Program-made: the position numbers and the translations under genes | The notes under the pieces: model-generated | The model's database searches: none | Told to the model about the DNA's origin: nothing | The model's input: only the letters and a program-made list of their open reading frames with translations | Shown: in pieces, positions 1-8,170 of the stretch | Layout of the letters: the number at the start of each line of letters is the position of its first letter | Numbering within the stretch: the stretch's first letter is position 1 | NCBI GenBank assembly: GCA_944375765.1 | Contig: CALWAR010000027.1 | Span: 1-33,234 of the forward strand | Source of the DNA: an uncultured Mediterraneibacter sp. | GTDB taxonomy: Bacteria; Bacillota; Clostridia; Lachnospirales; Lachnospiraceae | Direction of reading: 5' to 3' | DNA: 33,234 bases

Positions 1-555
1 AGCAAGTATTCTCTTCCGGCAGAGGAGGCAAGGCACTATATGATCGCCCCGCCGCTCCGCAAAAAGAAAAATCAGGAAGCGCTCTGGCAGGCACTCAAAG
101 AAGGGCGGATCCAGACTATCGCTACAGATCACTGCAGTTTCACAAAAGAACAGAAAATGGCAGGAGCAGAAGATTTTTCCAAGACCCCCTGCGGCATGCC
201 GGGAGCAGAGGAACGTCCGGCTCTGATCTGGCAGTTCGGTGTAAATGCAGAGCGGATCACGGCAGAGCAGATGTGCATTTATCTGTCAGAGAATCCGGCC
301 AAACTTTACAAGATGTATCCATGGAAAGGAGCGCTCATCCCCGGAAGCGATGCGGATATCGTAGTGTGGAATCCGGACACCGAATGGACGATGATGGCAG
401 AGGATCAGCAGTCTGCGTGTGATTACTGCCCGATGGAAGGAACGAAGATCCGCGGCAGGGCAGAGCAGGTATATTTAAGAGGCAGACTGGTGGCGGAGAA
501 CGGGAAAATCCTTGAAGAGAAGACCGGTGTGTATGTCCGTCACGGGGTGGAGTGA
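1..555 (+). CDS. Hydantoinase/dihydropyrimidinase-like amidohydrolase, C-terminal part
   Basis: The reading frame is open from base 1, so the 5' end of the gene lies outside the window and about 184 C-terminal residues are seen. The segment IATDHCSF carries the late metal/substrate Asp-His of the cyclic amidohydrolase family. It is followed by the usual end of the barrel (NPAKLYKMYPWKGALIPGSD) and a small beta-domain with DADIVVWNPD. These enzymes open cyclic amide rings such as hydantoins and dihydropyrimidines in the cytoplasm. The downstream yqeC, yqeB and selenium-dependent xanthine dehydrogenase suggest a role in anaerobic purine breakdown, as in hydantoinase genes of the ygeW-xdhD type clusters; this role is inference. 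The gene ends 15 bases before yqeC on the same strand, so co-transcription is likely. The exact ring substrate cannot be read from this fragment. Confidence 0.88.
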   Translation, partial: SKYSLPAEEARHYMIAPPLRKKKNQEALWQALKEGRIQTIATDHCSFTKEQKMAGAEDFSKTPCGMPGAEERPALIWQFGVNAERITAEQMCIYLSENPAKLYKMYPWKGALIPGSDADIVVWNPDTEWTMMAEDQQSACDYCPMEGTKIRGRAEQVYLRGRLVAENGKILEEKTGVYVRHGVE

Positions 556-570
556 TACAGACTCTTAATA

Positions 571-1362
571 ATGTACAGAGAGACAATTTTGAGATATCAT
601 GATATGATCTATATTTACAGTGGAAACAGACTGCATGAGACAGACTCCCTGAGACAGGCGCTGAAACTGGAGAAAGAAGAGTTCCGGGGACAGCGCCCGG
701 TCGTATCGGCGGTCGGCGCAGGTGGAAAGACTACGACACTGCACCGGCTTGCCGATGAGTATGTCCGGGCAGGTGTTCCGGTGCTCGTGACGACTACGAC
801 GCACATCATGAAAGAAGACAGGGAATGGTTTCTGTCCGGTTTCTCGGAAGAGAAGATAGAAGAACAGCTGCAAAAGGCAGGACAGGCATGGGTGGGAGAG
901 TCGGCTCCCGGCGGTAAACTGGGAAAGCTATCTGATTCCGCGCTTGAGAAACTTCTGAAGCGGGATACTCCGGTGCTCATCGAAGCGGACGGAGCGAAGC
1001 GGCTGCCGGCCAAAGTGCCTGCAGAGCATGAACCGGTGCTCCTGCACTGCACAACCCATGTATTGTCCGTATACGGGCTGGACAGTGTAGGACAGAAGAT
1101 TGAAGATACGGTATTCCGCCCGGAGCTGGCGGAGATACTTTTAAAGAAGAAAAGAACAGAATGTGTGACGGAGAAGGATATTGCCCTGCTTGCCGCATCG
1201 GATGTTGCGGGGAGAAAGGGCTGCCCTGAGACAGCCGTATACACAGTCGTTTTGAATAAAGCAGATGATGAGAAACTCAGGAAAACAGCGCTTGCCATAT
1301 GCCGTTCGCTGGAAGAAAAGGGAATCCGGCAGGTGATCGTCACCGGAAGGCAGAAATCCTGA
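571..1362 (+). CDS. yqeC: Selenium-dependent hydroxylase accessory protein YqeC
   Basis: This 263-residue protein has the YqeC signature. A P-loop-like segment VSAVGAGGKTTTLHRLA (about residues 46-62) is followed by VLVTTTTH and by LIEADGAKRLPAKVPAEHEPV (about residues 136-156), the conserved central motif of the family. YqeC occurs almost only beside selenium-dependent molybdenum hydroxylases and is thought to help mature their labile-selenium molybdenum site, probably as a nucleotide-binding cytoplasmic protein. The exact reaction is not established. The start is uncertain: ATG 571 has no good ribosome site, and ATG 604 is an alternative that would remove 11 residues. It lies in a same-strand run with the hydantoinase and the YqeB-MocA gene, but a 163-bp repeat separates it from the latter. 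Confidence 0.85.
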   Translation: MYRETILRYHDMIYIYSGNRLHETDSLRQALKLEKEEFRGQRPVVSAVGAGGKTTTLHRLADEYVRAGVPVLVTTTTHIMKEDREWFLSGFSEEKIEEQLQKAGQAWVGESAPGGKLGKLSDSALEKLLKRDTPVLIEADGAKRLPAKVPAEHEPVLLHCTTHVLSVYGLDSVGQKIEDTVFRPELAEILLKKKRTECVTEKDIALLAASDVAGRKGCPETAVYTVVLNKADDEKLRKTALAICRSLEEKGIRQVIVTGRQKS

Positions 1363-1373
1363 GTTAACAAATC

Positions 1374-1536
1374 GTAACAGTTCAGCCTGCGCCATTCGGA
1401 AAACCGCACTGACGTGCTTACTGCGGCTGCGCCGCTATTTTCCTCATATACTGGCGCTCAGCTCATGGACCTGTCGCTCGAAAAATCATGCAAGCATGAT
1501 TTTCTCTTCCGGACAGTTCCATGGCTGAACTGTTGC
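1374..1536 (+). repeat. Fold-back repeat copy 1 (about 163 bp, CAGTTCAGC/GCTGAACTG ends)
   Basis: The ends are near-perfect inverted repeats: GTAACAGTTCAGC at 1374-1386 against GCTGAACTGTTGC at 1524-1536, with one mismatch. Inside are a nested CCGCA...TGCGG hairpin with a GCAC/GTGC core, a GCGGC-TGC-GCCGC hairpin, and a long arm closed by CATGGA-C-CTGTC/GACAG-T-TCCATG and tipped by GAAAATCATGC-type pairing. A second copy at 2927-3090 keeps every stem but changes the loops. It starts 12 bases after yqeC ends. It may be a small non-autonomous palindromic element or a structured RNA; the sequence alone does not decide. Confidence 0.85.
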
Positions 1537-1559
1537 AGCAAAAAGAAAGGCAGACAGAA

Positions 1560-2921
1560 ATGAAGATATTGATCAGAGGCGCCGGAGATCTGGCGACAGG
1601 AATCGCATCCAGACTTTATGGAGCGGGACATCAGATCCTGATGACTGAGATAGAGGTGCCGCTTACCGTAAGGCGTACCGTCGCAATGTCCAGAGCGGTC
1701 TACGAGGGAAACGCGCAGGTGGAGGTTATGCTGGGCGTACTAGTAAAGGATCAGGCGGGCGCGGAACAGGTTATGGCGGAGGGAGATATCGCAGTTATGG
1801 TGGATGAAACAGCATCCAGCCGCGCGTGGTTCCAGCCGGATGTGATCGTGGATGCGATCCTCGCAAAGAGAAATCTCGGGACAAAGATCACAGACGCACC
1901 GTTTGTCATCGGAGTCGGCCCGGGATTTACAGCGGGAGTTGACTGCAACTGTGTGGTCGAGACAAAGCGGGGGCATACGCTGGGAAATATCATCTGGCGG
2001 GGAAGCGCGATCCCTAATACCGGAGTCCCGGGAAATGTAGCAGGCTATACGATTGAGCGGCTGATCCGTGCAGGTGCAGACGGAATACTGGAGCCAAGGG
2101 CGCAGATCGGGGACTTTGTGGAGAAAGGTTCTGTCGTCGCCGTCACTGGAGGCGTTCCGGTATATGCGCAGATGGCCGGAATCGTAAGAGTGATGCTTCA
2201 GGACGGTGTACAGGTGAGCAAGAACCTGAAGATCGGAGATATCGATGCAAGGGCGGAAGTCTCCCATTGCTATACGATTTCCGACAAGGCGAGAGCCATC
2301 GGGGGAGGCGTACTGGAAGCGGTTACCGGATTCGAGCGGATGAAAGACAGATTTGCTGTTGTTATCCTCGCTGCAGGCGCCGGCACAAGATTCGGCGGCA
2401 ATAAACTGAATGCGCTTGTGAAGAACAGGCTGCTCTATGAATACACGCTGGACCGTGTGCAGGCATTCGGGGCATTTCCGTCATTTATTGTTACCGGCTC
2501 TGAAGAAATCGCGCAGGAAGCAGAAAAGAGAGGCATTACTCCGGTGTGGAATAAAGAGCCGGAGAAGGGCATATCCCTTTCTCTTGTACTGGGGCTGAAG
2601 AAAGCGCTGGAGTGCAGACCGGACTTAAGAGGAGTTATGTTCTCTGTCTGTGACCAGCCGGGACTTGATACCTCGACCATGCAGCAGATCTTCTGTACGG
2701 CGTCTCTGCATCCGGGGAGCATCGTATGTGCGGGAAACAGCGGAAGAACCGGAAATCCGGTGTGCTGGGATGCGGGATTTTTCCCGGAACTGCTTGCCCT
2801 GACCGGCGATGAGGGCGGAAGACAGATCATGAGAAAACACAAGGAAAAGGTGAGGATCGTACAGGTGGATCCCGAGGAGCTGAAAGATATTGACAGGCGG
2901 GAAGACCTGAGAGAGCCATAA
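1560..2921 (+). CDS. yqeB: YqeB selenium-hydroxylase maturation protein fused to a MocA-like nucleotidyltransferase
   Basis: This is a two-domain cytoplasmic protein of 453 residues. Residues 1 to about 258 match YqeB (EF2563 family): a Rossmann-like start MKILIRGAGDLATGIASRL, then VIGVGPGFTAGVDC and a GGVPVYAQMAGIVRV segment near a biotinyl-lipoyl-like fold. From about residue 263 a MobA/MocA-type NTP transferase begins with VVILAAGAGTRFGGNK, the nucleotide-binding loop, and contains VCDQPG, the metal-binding Asp segment. YqeB is linked to selenium insertion in molybdenum hydroxylases, and MocA-like proteins add a nucleotide to molybdopterin. The fusion would place both maturation steps on one chain for the XDH encoded 0.75 kb downstream. 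ATG 1560 is preferred because AAGAAAGG at 1543-1550 is a fitting ribosome site. ATG 1521 is in frame but lies inside the repeat and would add a MAELLQ-type extension. Confidence 0.86.
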   Translation: MKILIRGAGDLATGIASRLYGAGHQILMTEIEVPLTVRRTVAMSRAVYEGNAQVEVMLGVLVKDQAGAEQVMAEGDIAVMVDETASSRAWFQPDVIVDAILAKRNLGTKITDAPFVIGVGPGFTAGVDCNCVVETKRGHTLGNIIWRGSAIPNTGVPGNVAGYTIERLIRAGADGILEPRAQIGDFVEKGSVVAVTGGVPVYAQMAGIVRVMLQDGVQVSKNLKIGDIDARAEVSHCYTISDKARAIGGGVLEAVTGFERMKDRFAVVILAAGAGTRFGGNKLNALVKNRLLYEYTLDRVQAFGAFPSFIVTGSEEIAQEAEKRGITPVWNKEPEKGISLSLVLGLKKALECRPDLRGVMFSVCDQPGLDTSTMQQIFCTASLHPGSIVCAGNSGRTGNPVCWDAGFFPELLALTGDEGGRQIMRKHKEKVRIVQVDPEELKDIDRREDLREP

Positions 2922-2926
2922 AAATA

Positions 2927-3090
2927 GTAACAGTTCAGCACGCGCCATTCGTAAAACCGCACTTCGTGCTTATTGCGGCAGTCGCCGCTGTTTTACTCAT
3001 TGACAGGCGCTCAGTTCATGGAACAGTCCACTCGAAAAATCATGCGAGCATGATTTTCACTCCCGGTCAGTTCCATGGCTGAACTGTTAC
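2927..3090 (+). repeat. Fold-back repeat copy 2 (164 bp, perfect 13-bp inverted ends)
   Basis: GTAACAGTTCAGC at 2927-2939 is the exact reverse complement of 3078-3090. The interior follows copy 1: a CCGCAC-TTC-GTGC hairpin, GCGGC-AGTC-GCCGC, and a long arm with CATGGAA at the base and ATCATGC-GA-GCATGAT at its tip. Loops differ from copy 1 while stems hold. It begins 6 bases after the YqeB-MocA stop and is in the same orientation as copy 1. It again ends with an in-frame ATGGCTGAACTG (ATG at 3075) before the next gene. Confidence 0.87.
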
Positions 3091-3119
3091 AAAAATATAA
3101 CCGAGAGGAGATGAATGAT

Positions 3120-3674
3120 ATGGCGCGGGTACGGAAAAAGAAAGTAGCGGTCGTGCAGTGTGCGGGAGGATGCCGCCGGCAGACAGAAAACCGTGGACTG
3201 GAAGGGAACAACTGTCAGCAGATACTTGAGACGAAAGCGGACGTGGCGTCCTGTGAATATGGCTGCTTAGGCGGCGGGAGCTGTGTGGCTGCATGCCGGC
3301 TCCATGCAATCTATATCAATACAAAGGGCGCGGCTGAGGTGGATCCGGAGAAATGCGTGGGATGCGGTTTGTGTGTGAAAGCCTGTCCCCGGAGCCTGAT
3401 CCGGGTCACTTCTGTAGAGTATAATATTTACCCCGCGTGTGTCAGCGAAGATGCAGGAGCACAGACGAGAAAGAACTGCGATACCGGCTGTATCGTCTGC
3501 GGCATCTGCGTCAGGAACTGTCCGATGGCGGCAATCAGCATCGAGAATAACCACGCGGTGATCGATGAGGAAAAATGCATTGCCTGCGGCATGTGCGCAG
3601 TGAAATGTCCGCGGGGAGTGGTCAGGGATTATAACGGGATCTTTACGGTCCGGGAAGCGCAGGTGGAATCATGA
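3120..3674 (+). CDS. RnfB-like polyferredoxin partner of the xanthine dehydrogenase
   Basis: A 184-residue cysteine-rich iron-sulfur protein. An N-terminal part with CAGGC and a CEYGCLGGGSCVAAC segment resembles the RnfB family. Three CxxCxxC...CP-type 4Fe-4S motifs follow: CVGCGLCVKACP, CIVCGICVRNCP and CIACGMCAVKCP. No membrane helix is visible, so it is probably a soluble electron carrier. Its stop overlaps the start of the XDH gene by 4 bases (ATGA), which implies translational coupling and a direct partnership. It may carry electrons from the [2Fe-2S] domains of XDH in place of the missing FAD subunit; this is inference. ATG 3120 is chosen because GAGAGGAG at 3103-3110 sits 9 bases upstream; ATG 3111 and the repeat-derived ATG 3075 are in frame but less likely. 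Confidence 0.88.
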   Translation: MARVRKKKVAVVQCAGGCRRQTENRGLEGNNCQQILETKADVASCEYGCLGGGSCVAACRLHAIYINTKGAAEVDPEKCVGCGLCVKACPRSLIRVTSVEYNIYPACVSEDAGAQTRKNCDTGCIVCGICVRNCPMAAISIENNHAVIDEEKCIACGMCAVKCPRGVVRDYNGIFTVREAQVES

Positions 3675-6265
3675 AAGAAACTTACACTTTTACAGTAAAC
3701 GGTGTAGAGAGAAGTACAAGTGAGGACAAACCGCTGTTAAGATATCTGCGGGATAATCTGCATCTCCACTCCGTGAAAGACGGCTGCAGCGAAGGAGCCT
3801 GCGGAACGTGTACGATCATTGTGGACGGAAGAGCGGTAAAGTCCTGTGTCCTGACGACGAAACGGGCTGTTGGAAAGAATATCATCACCACGGAGGGACT
3901 CAGCGACAGAGAAAAAGAAGCGTTTGTGTATGCATTCGGTTCCAAGGGCTCTGTCCAGTGCGGATTCTGTATTCCGGGCATGGTCATGGCGGGAAAGGCA
4001 CTGATCGACCGGGTGCCGGATCCGACAGAGGAAGAGATCAAAGTGGCATTAAAAGGAAATGTATGCCGCTGTACCGGATATAAGAAGATCATTGAGGGAA
4101 TCCAGCTCACTGCCGCGATCCTGCGGGGAGATGCACAGATCGAGACAGATCTTGAGAAGGGCGACGTCTATGGAGTGGGACAGCACGCGTTCCGTCTTGA
4201 CGTAAGGGAAAAAGTACTTGGATACGGGGAGTATCCGGACGATGTGGAGATGGAAGGAATGGTCTATGCATCAGCGGTCCGCTCAAAGTATCCGAGAGCC
4301 CGGATTCTCGACATTCACGCGGAGAAAGCATTGGCGCTGCCGGGCGTCCTCGCTGTTCTGACAGCGGATGACGTCCCCAACAATAAAGTGGGACATCTGC
4401 AGCAGGACTGGGATGTGATGATCGCAAAAGGCAGCATTACCAGATGTGTAGGCGACGCCATCTGTCTGGTAGTGGCGGAGACAAGAGAAATCCTCGAGAA
4501 AGCCAAAAAGCTTATAAAGATTGATTATGAAGAGTTAAAGCCTGTTACTTCGGTGGCAGAGGCAATGGCGGAGGACGCTCCGAACGTCCATTCAAAAGGA
4601 AATCTGTGCCAGAGCCGTCATGTGACGAGAGGAGATGCAAAGAAAGCTCTTGCAAAGTCAAAATATGTAGTGACACAGACTTATAAGACACCGTTTACGG
4701 AACACGCATTTCTGGAGCCGGAGTGCGCGGTGGCATTCCCTTATAAAGACGGCGTCAAGGTGCTCTCCACAGATCAGGGCGTCTATGATACAAGAAAAGA
4801 AATCTCGATCATGCTCGGCTGGGATCCGGAGCGGATCGTAGTTGAGAATAAACTGGTGGGCGGAGGATTCGGAGGAAAGGAAGATGTATCTGTCCAGCAT
4901 ATCGCGGCGCTTGCGGCGTTGAAAGTGAACCGTCCGGTGAAAGTGACATTTTCCAGGCAGGAGTCCATTAACTTCCATCCGAAACGCCATGCCATGGAGG
5001 GAACATTTACCCTCGGGTGTGATGAAAATGGTATCTTCACGGGACTGGACTGTGAGATCTGTCTTGACACAGGGGCATATGCATCCCTGTGCGGGCCTGT
5101 CCTTGAGAGAGCCTGCACCCACTCTGTGGGACCGTACTGTTACCAGAATACAGATATCCGGGGATACGGATATTATACAAATAATCCGCCGGCCGGAGCA
5201 TTCCGGGGGTTCGGAGTGTGTCAGAGTGAATTTGCCCTGGAGTCAAATATCAACCTGCTGGCTGAGAAGGTGGGGATTTCTCCGTGGGAGATCCGCTACC
5301 GCAATGCTATCGAGCCGGGCAAGGTACTGCCAAACGGTCAGATTGCAGACTGCTCCACAGCTCTGAAAGAGACGCTCCTTGCCGTAAAAGACGCCTATGA
5401 GAGCAATCCGGGCAGGGCAGGGATCGCATGTGCCATGAAGAACGCCGGCGTCGGAGTCGGGCTGCCGGACAAAGGCCGTGCAAAACTGGTTGTGCATGAC
5501 GGAAAAGTCGAGCTGTACAGCGCGGCGTCCGATATCGGACAGGGCTGTGCGACGGTATTTGTGCAGATGGCAGCCGAGACGACAGGACTTGGAAAAGAGC
5601 AGATCATAAATAAAGGAGCCAACTCCGAAGTGGCGCCGGACTCCGGTACGACCTCGGGTTCCAGACAGACGCTCATCACAGGCGAGGCAGTCCGGATGGC
5701 TGCCGCGGAGCTGAATGAAGATCTAAAGAGAGCAGACGGCGATCTGTCGAAGCTGGAAGGAAAGGAATACTTTGCCGAATTCTTTGATCCGACGGATAAG
5801 CTGGGGGCTGACGTGCCCAATCCGAAGAGCCATGTGGCATACGGATTCGCCACACATGTAGTTATCCTGGACGATGACGGACGGGTGAAAGAAGTGTATG
5901 CGGCTCATGATTCCGGTAAAGTCGTAAATCCGATCTCCATACAGGGGCAGATCGAGGGCGGCGTGCTCATGGGACTGGGATATGCCCTGACCGAAGATTT
6001 CCCGCTTAAAAACGGCGTGCCGCAGGCCAGATATGGAACACTCGGGCTCATGCGCTCCACCCAGATTCCGGACATTCATGCAATCTACGTGGAGAAAGAA
6101 GAACTTCTGCCGTTCGCATACGGTGCGAAAGGCATCGGGGAGATCGCGACCATCCCTACCGCACCGGCGGCGCAGGGGGCATATTACGCGATGGATCATG
6201 TGCTCAGGACAAAACTGCCGATGGAGGATACATATTACTCGAAGAAACAGAAAGCAGTGAAATAA
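3671..6265 (+). CDS. xdh: Selenium-dependent xanthine dehydrogenase, fused [2Fe-2S] and molybdopterin subunits
   Basis: An 864-residue molybdenum hydroxylase. The N-terminal ferredoxin fold has Cys39, Cys44, Cys47 and Cys59 (CSEGACGTC...SC). A second [2Fe-2S] helical domain has CGFC and CRCTG (about residues 98-138). The rest is the molybdopterin part. It includes GGGFGGKED (about 397-405), the GAFRGFG segment with the substrate-binding Arg region (about 512-518), DIGQG, and GAKGIGEIATIP near the C-terminus, which holds the catalytic Glu. The fused order and the neighbouring yqeB and yqeC match the selenium-dependent XDH family, in which selenium is a labile ligand of Mo, so no in-frame UGA is expected and none is present. 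It hydroxylates xanthine or related purines in the cytoplasm. There is no FAD subunit in the window. A related purine hydroxylase specificity is possible. Confidence 0.92.
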   Translation: MKETYTFTVNGVERSTSEDKPLLRYLRDNLHLHSVKDGCSEGACGTCTIIVDGRAVKSCVLTTKRAVGKNIITTEGLSDREKEAFVYAFGSKGSVQCGFCIPGMVMAGKALIDRVPDPTEEEIKVALKGNVCRCTGYKKIIEGIQLTAAILRGDAQIETDLEKGDVYGVGQHAFRLDVREKVLGYGEYPDDVEMEGMVYASAVRSKYPRARILDIHAEKALALPGVLAVLTADDVPNNKVGHLQQDWDVMIAKGSITRCVGDAICLVVAETREILEKAKKLIKIDYEELKPVTSVAEAMAEDAPNVHSKGNLCQSRHVTRGDAKKALAKSKYVVTQTYKTPFTEHAFLEPECAVAFPYKDGVKVLSTDQGVYDTRKEISIMLGWDPERIVVENKLVGGGFGGKEDVSVQHIAALAALKVNRPVKVTFSRQESINFHPKRHAMEGTFTLGCDENGIFTGLDCEICLDTGAYASLCGPVLERACTHSVGPYCYQNTDIRGYGYYTNNPPAGAFRGFGVCQSEFALESNINLLAEKVGISPWEIRYRNAIEPGKVLPNGQIADCSTALKETLLAVKDAYESNPGRAGIACAMKNAGVGVGLPDKGRAKLVVHDGKVELYSAASDIGQGCATVFVQMAAETTGLGKEQIINKGANSEVAPDSGTTSGSRQTLITGEAVRMAAAELNEDLKRADGDLSKLEGKEYFAEFFDPTDKLGADVPNPKSHVAYGFATHVVILDDDGRVKEVYAAHDSGKVVNPISIQGQIEGGVLMGLGYALTEDFPLKNGVPQARYGTLGLMRSTQIPDIHAIYVEKEELLPFAYGAKGIGEIATIPTAPAAQGAYYAMDHVLRTKLPMEDTYYSKKQKAVK

Positions 6266-6301
6266 GACAGATAAAGGGACTGTCTCTTCCTTTTGTAACG
6301 C

Positions 6302-6348
6302 CCGGAAATACGGACACATCCACACAGCGGACATGTCCGTATTTCCGG
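6302..6348. terminator. Strong hairpin between convergent operons
   Basis: CCGGAAATACGGACA at 6302-6316 is the exact reverse complement of 6334-6348, a 15-bp stem with a 17-base loop. It lies between the ends of xdh (+) and the ABC operon (-). No clear U-run follows on either strand, so it may act as a transcript end stabiliser or a pause-type terminator rather than a classical intrinsic terminator. The rest of 6266-6436 shows no gene. Confidence 0.55.
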
Positions 6349-6436
6349 CGGAGGATCAGGATTGCCTCGGGATAGCCTTTCATGGACGACGTTAAGGCCA
6401 TGCGGCACGCTTCTTTGAGATTTTGGGCGAACCGTA

Positions 6437-8170
6437 TTATGCCAGTTCCCATGCGGCATTCTTTCTCTGGATGGAATAAAGATGTTCGTATAAACCATGT
6501 CGCGACATGAGTTCTTCATGGGTTCCCTGCTCTGTCACCCGGCCTTTTTCCAGGACTACGATATGATCGGCTCCCGCAATAGTGCGCAGCCGATGGGCAA
6601 TGACCAGTACCGTCTTCCCCTCCACCAGCCGGTTGATCGCCTGCTGTACAAAAACTTCATTTTCCGGATCAAGGGAGGCGGTGGCCTCGTCTAAGATTAT
6701 GACAGGGGCGTCTTTTAGCAGCGCCCTGGCAATGGAAATGCGCTGCCGTTCCCCGCCGGAAAGAGTAGCGCCGTTTTCGCCAAGCATGGTTTTGTACCCT
6801 TCCGGCATCCGTTCAATAAATTCATCGCAGCAGGCCGCCCTGGCGGCGGCGCGGATTTCTTCCTCGCTGGCATCCGGCCGTCCAAATCGGATATTCTCCT
6901 CGATTGTGTCGTTGAACAAGGTGACATCCTGAAATACAAAGGAGAAATTCCTCATCAGGGTTTCAGGCTCAATGTCTTTGACATCTATACCGCCAAGGCG
7001 TACCGTACCGCTGTCTGCGTCCCAGAACCGTGCGGCCAGCCGGGAGATTGTACTTTTCCCACTGCCGGACGGACCTACGAGAGCTGTCACTTCTCCCTGC
7101 TTCGCTGTAAAACTCACATCCTTAAGTACCGTATCTTTCTGGTAGGAGAAAGATACCCGGTCAAAACAGAGGCCTGTATCCGTAAGAGCGACATCATTTC
7201 GTCCTGCCATGGGCCTGCTTTCCATCAGTGTGCGCAGCCGCGCGGTAGAGACTTTCAGATAGAGAAGATCCGGCAGCATCGTGAGCACCGTCAAAATAGG
7301 CCCATAAATTCGGCTGGCGATGAGAAGGAACATCAGCAGGACGAGGAAATCGATCTGCCCGGAGGCGATCAGGTTCACTCCGACAAAAGCGACGATCCCA
7401 ATGCCGCTGCGCAAAAAGATAGTGGAAAGGGCCATCAAAGAACCGGACGCCAGCTCCACCTGGACAGCCGCCCGTTTCAGTTCCAAAAAGGCATGATTCA
7501 GCGCCTGGAACCGTTCGCCGCCCAGACCGCAGGCACGGATCACCTTAATCCCGTCCAGGTATTCCTGGGTCTGTTTTTCCGCATCGAGACGGGCTTCCAC
7601 ATGGCGGGAAAACATCCTGCTCTGCAGTCTGCGGCTTAAGAGCAGTACCAGAGCGGAGACGGGCAGCATGATGAACATGGAAAGTGCCATCCGCCAGTCA
7701 AAAACAGCCAGCATGGCGCAGACCAAAGTCGAGGTAATAACATTGGCGATCAGCTGTGGCACAATATTGGACATAGACGTCTCAATGTTGGTGCAGTCTG
7801 TCATAATATTAGAAGATAGCTCCGTTAAATTTCGTGAGTTAAAGAAACTCATGGGAAGTTTCCTCATTTGCTCCGCTACCCGCAGCCGGGTGGATTCCGA
7901 CTGTCCATAGGACGCCACGTAGGTTTTCTTATAATCGTGCCTGGAAAGAAAGAAAATCACAACAAAGGCTGCCAGTCCAATACCGAAGAGAAGCCACATT
8001 CTGTTCCATGATACGGGCTCACCTGTAAGCGGCTTCAACAGTTCCAGAAATACCTGCACCGTAATGGCAAAGGGGATCATCAGGGAAAGGCCGGTCAGCA
8101 CGCAGGCAGTCACAGCGCTGCGTAAGCTTTTCTGTCCCTGGGTTTCCAGCAGTAAAAGTTTTTTAAGCAT
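6437..8170 (-). CDS. ABC half-transporter, exporter fold (permease plus ATPase), second of a pair
   Basis: A 577-residue membrane protein with an N-terminal six-helix permease (about residues 15-300) and a C-terminal ATPase. It carries Walker A GPSGSGKST (about 367), signature LSGGERQRISIARALL (about 473) and Walker B VIILDEATASLD (about 490). ATG 8170 is chosen because GGAGG stands just upstream and it overlaps the stop of the preceding ABC gene by 8 bases; an ATG at 8305 would add 45 unlikely residues. It probably forms a heterodimer with the 8163-9968 product. In the context of an ECF module and an AraC regulator, it resembles YbtP/YbtQ or IrtAB-type pairs, which import siderophores despite the exporter fold. 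The cargo here is not known. Confidence 0.85.
   Translation of the reverse strand: MLKKLLLLETQGQKSLRSAVTACVLTGLSLMIPFAITVQVFLELLKPLTGEPVSWNRMWLLFGIGLAAFVVIFFLSRHDYKKTYVASYGQSESTRLRVAEQMRKLPMSFFNSRNLTELSSNIMTDCTNIETSMSNIVPQLIANVITSTLVCAMLAVFDWRMALSMFIMLPVSALVLLLSRRLQSRMFSRHVEARLDAEKQTQEYLDGIKVIRACGLGGERFQALNHAFLELKRAAVQVELASGSLMALSTIFLRSGIGIVAFVGVNLIASGQIDFLVLLMFLLIASRIYGPILTVLTMLPDLLYLKVSTARLRTLMESRPMAGRNDVALTDTGLCFDRVSFSYQKDTVLKDVSFTAKQGEVTALVGPSGSGKSTISRLAARFWDADSGTVRLGGIDVKDIEPETLMRNFSFVFQDVTLFNDTIEENIRFGRPDASEEEIRAAARAACCDEFIERMPEGYKTMLGENGATLSGGERQRISIARALLKDAPVIILDEATASLDPENEVFVQQAINRLVEGKTVLVIAHRLRTIAGADHIVVLEKGRVTEQGTHEELMSRHGLYEHLYSIQRKNAAWELA

Noticed and set aside
594-605. Perfect 12-bp palindrome ATATCATGATAT at the yqeC start
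   Set aside because: It is AT-rich, within a likely coding or start region of an operon, and short enough to be chance.
615-1409. Long open frame on the - strand opposite yqeC
   Set aside because: It mirrors yqeC in another frame, is Ser/Phe-rich with no family features, and runs into the repeat.
3671-6265. Possible selenocysteine codon in the selenium-dependent XDH
   Set aside because: The frame has no internal TGA. In this family selenium is a labile ligand at molybdenum rather than a selenocysteine.
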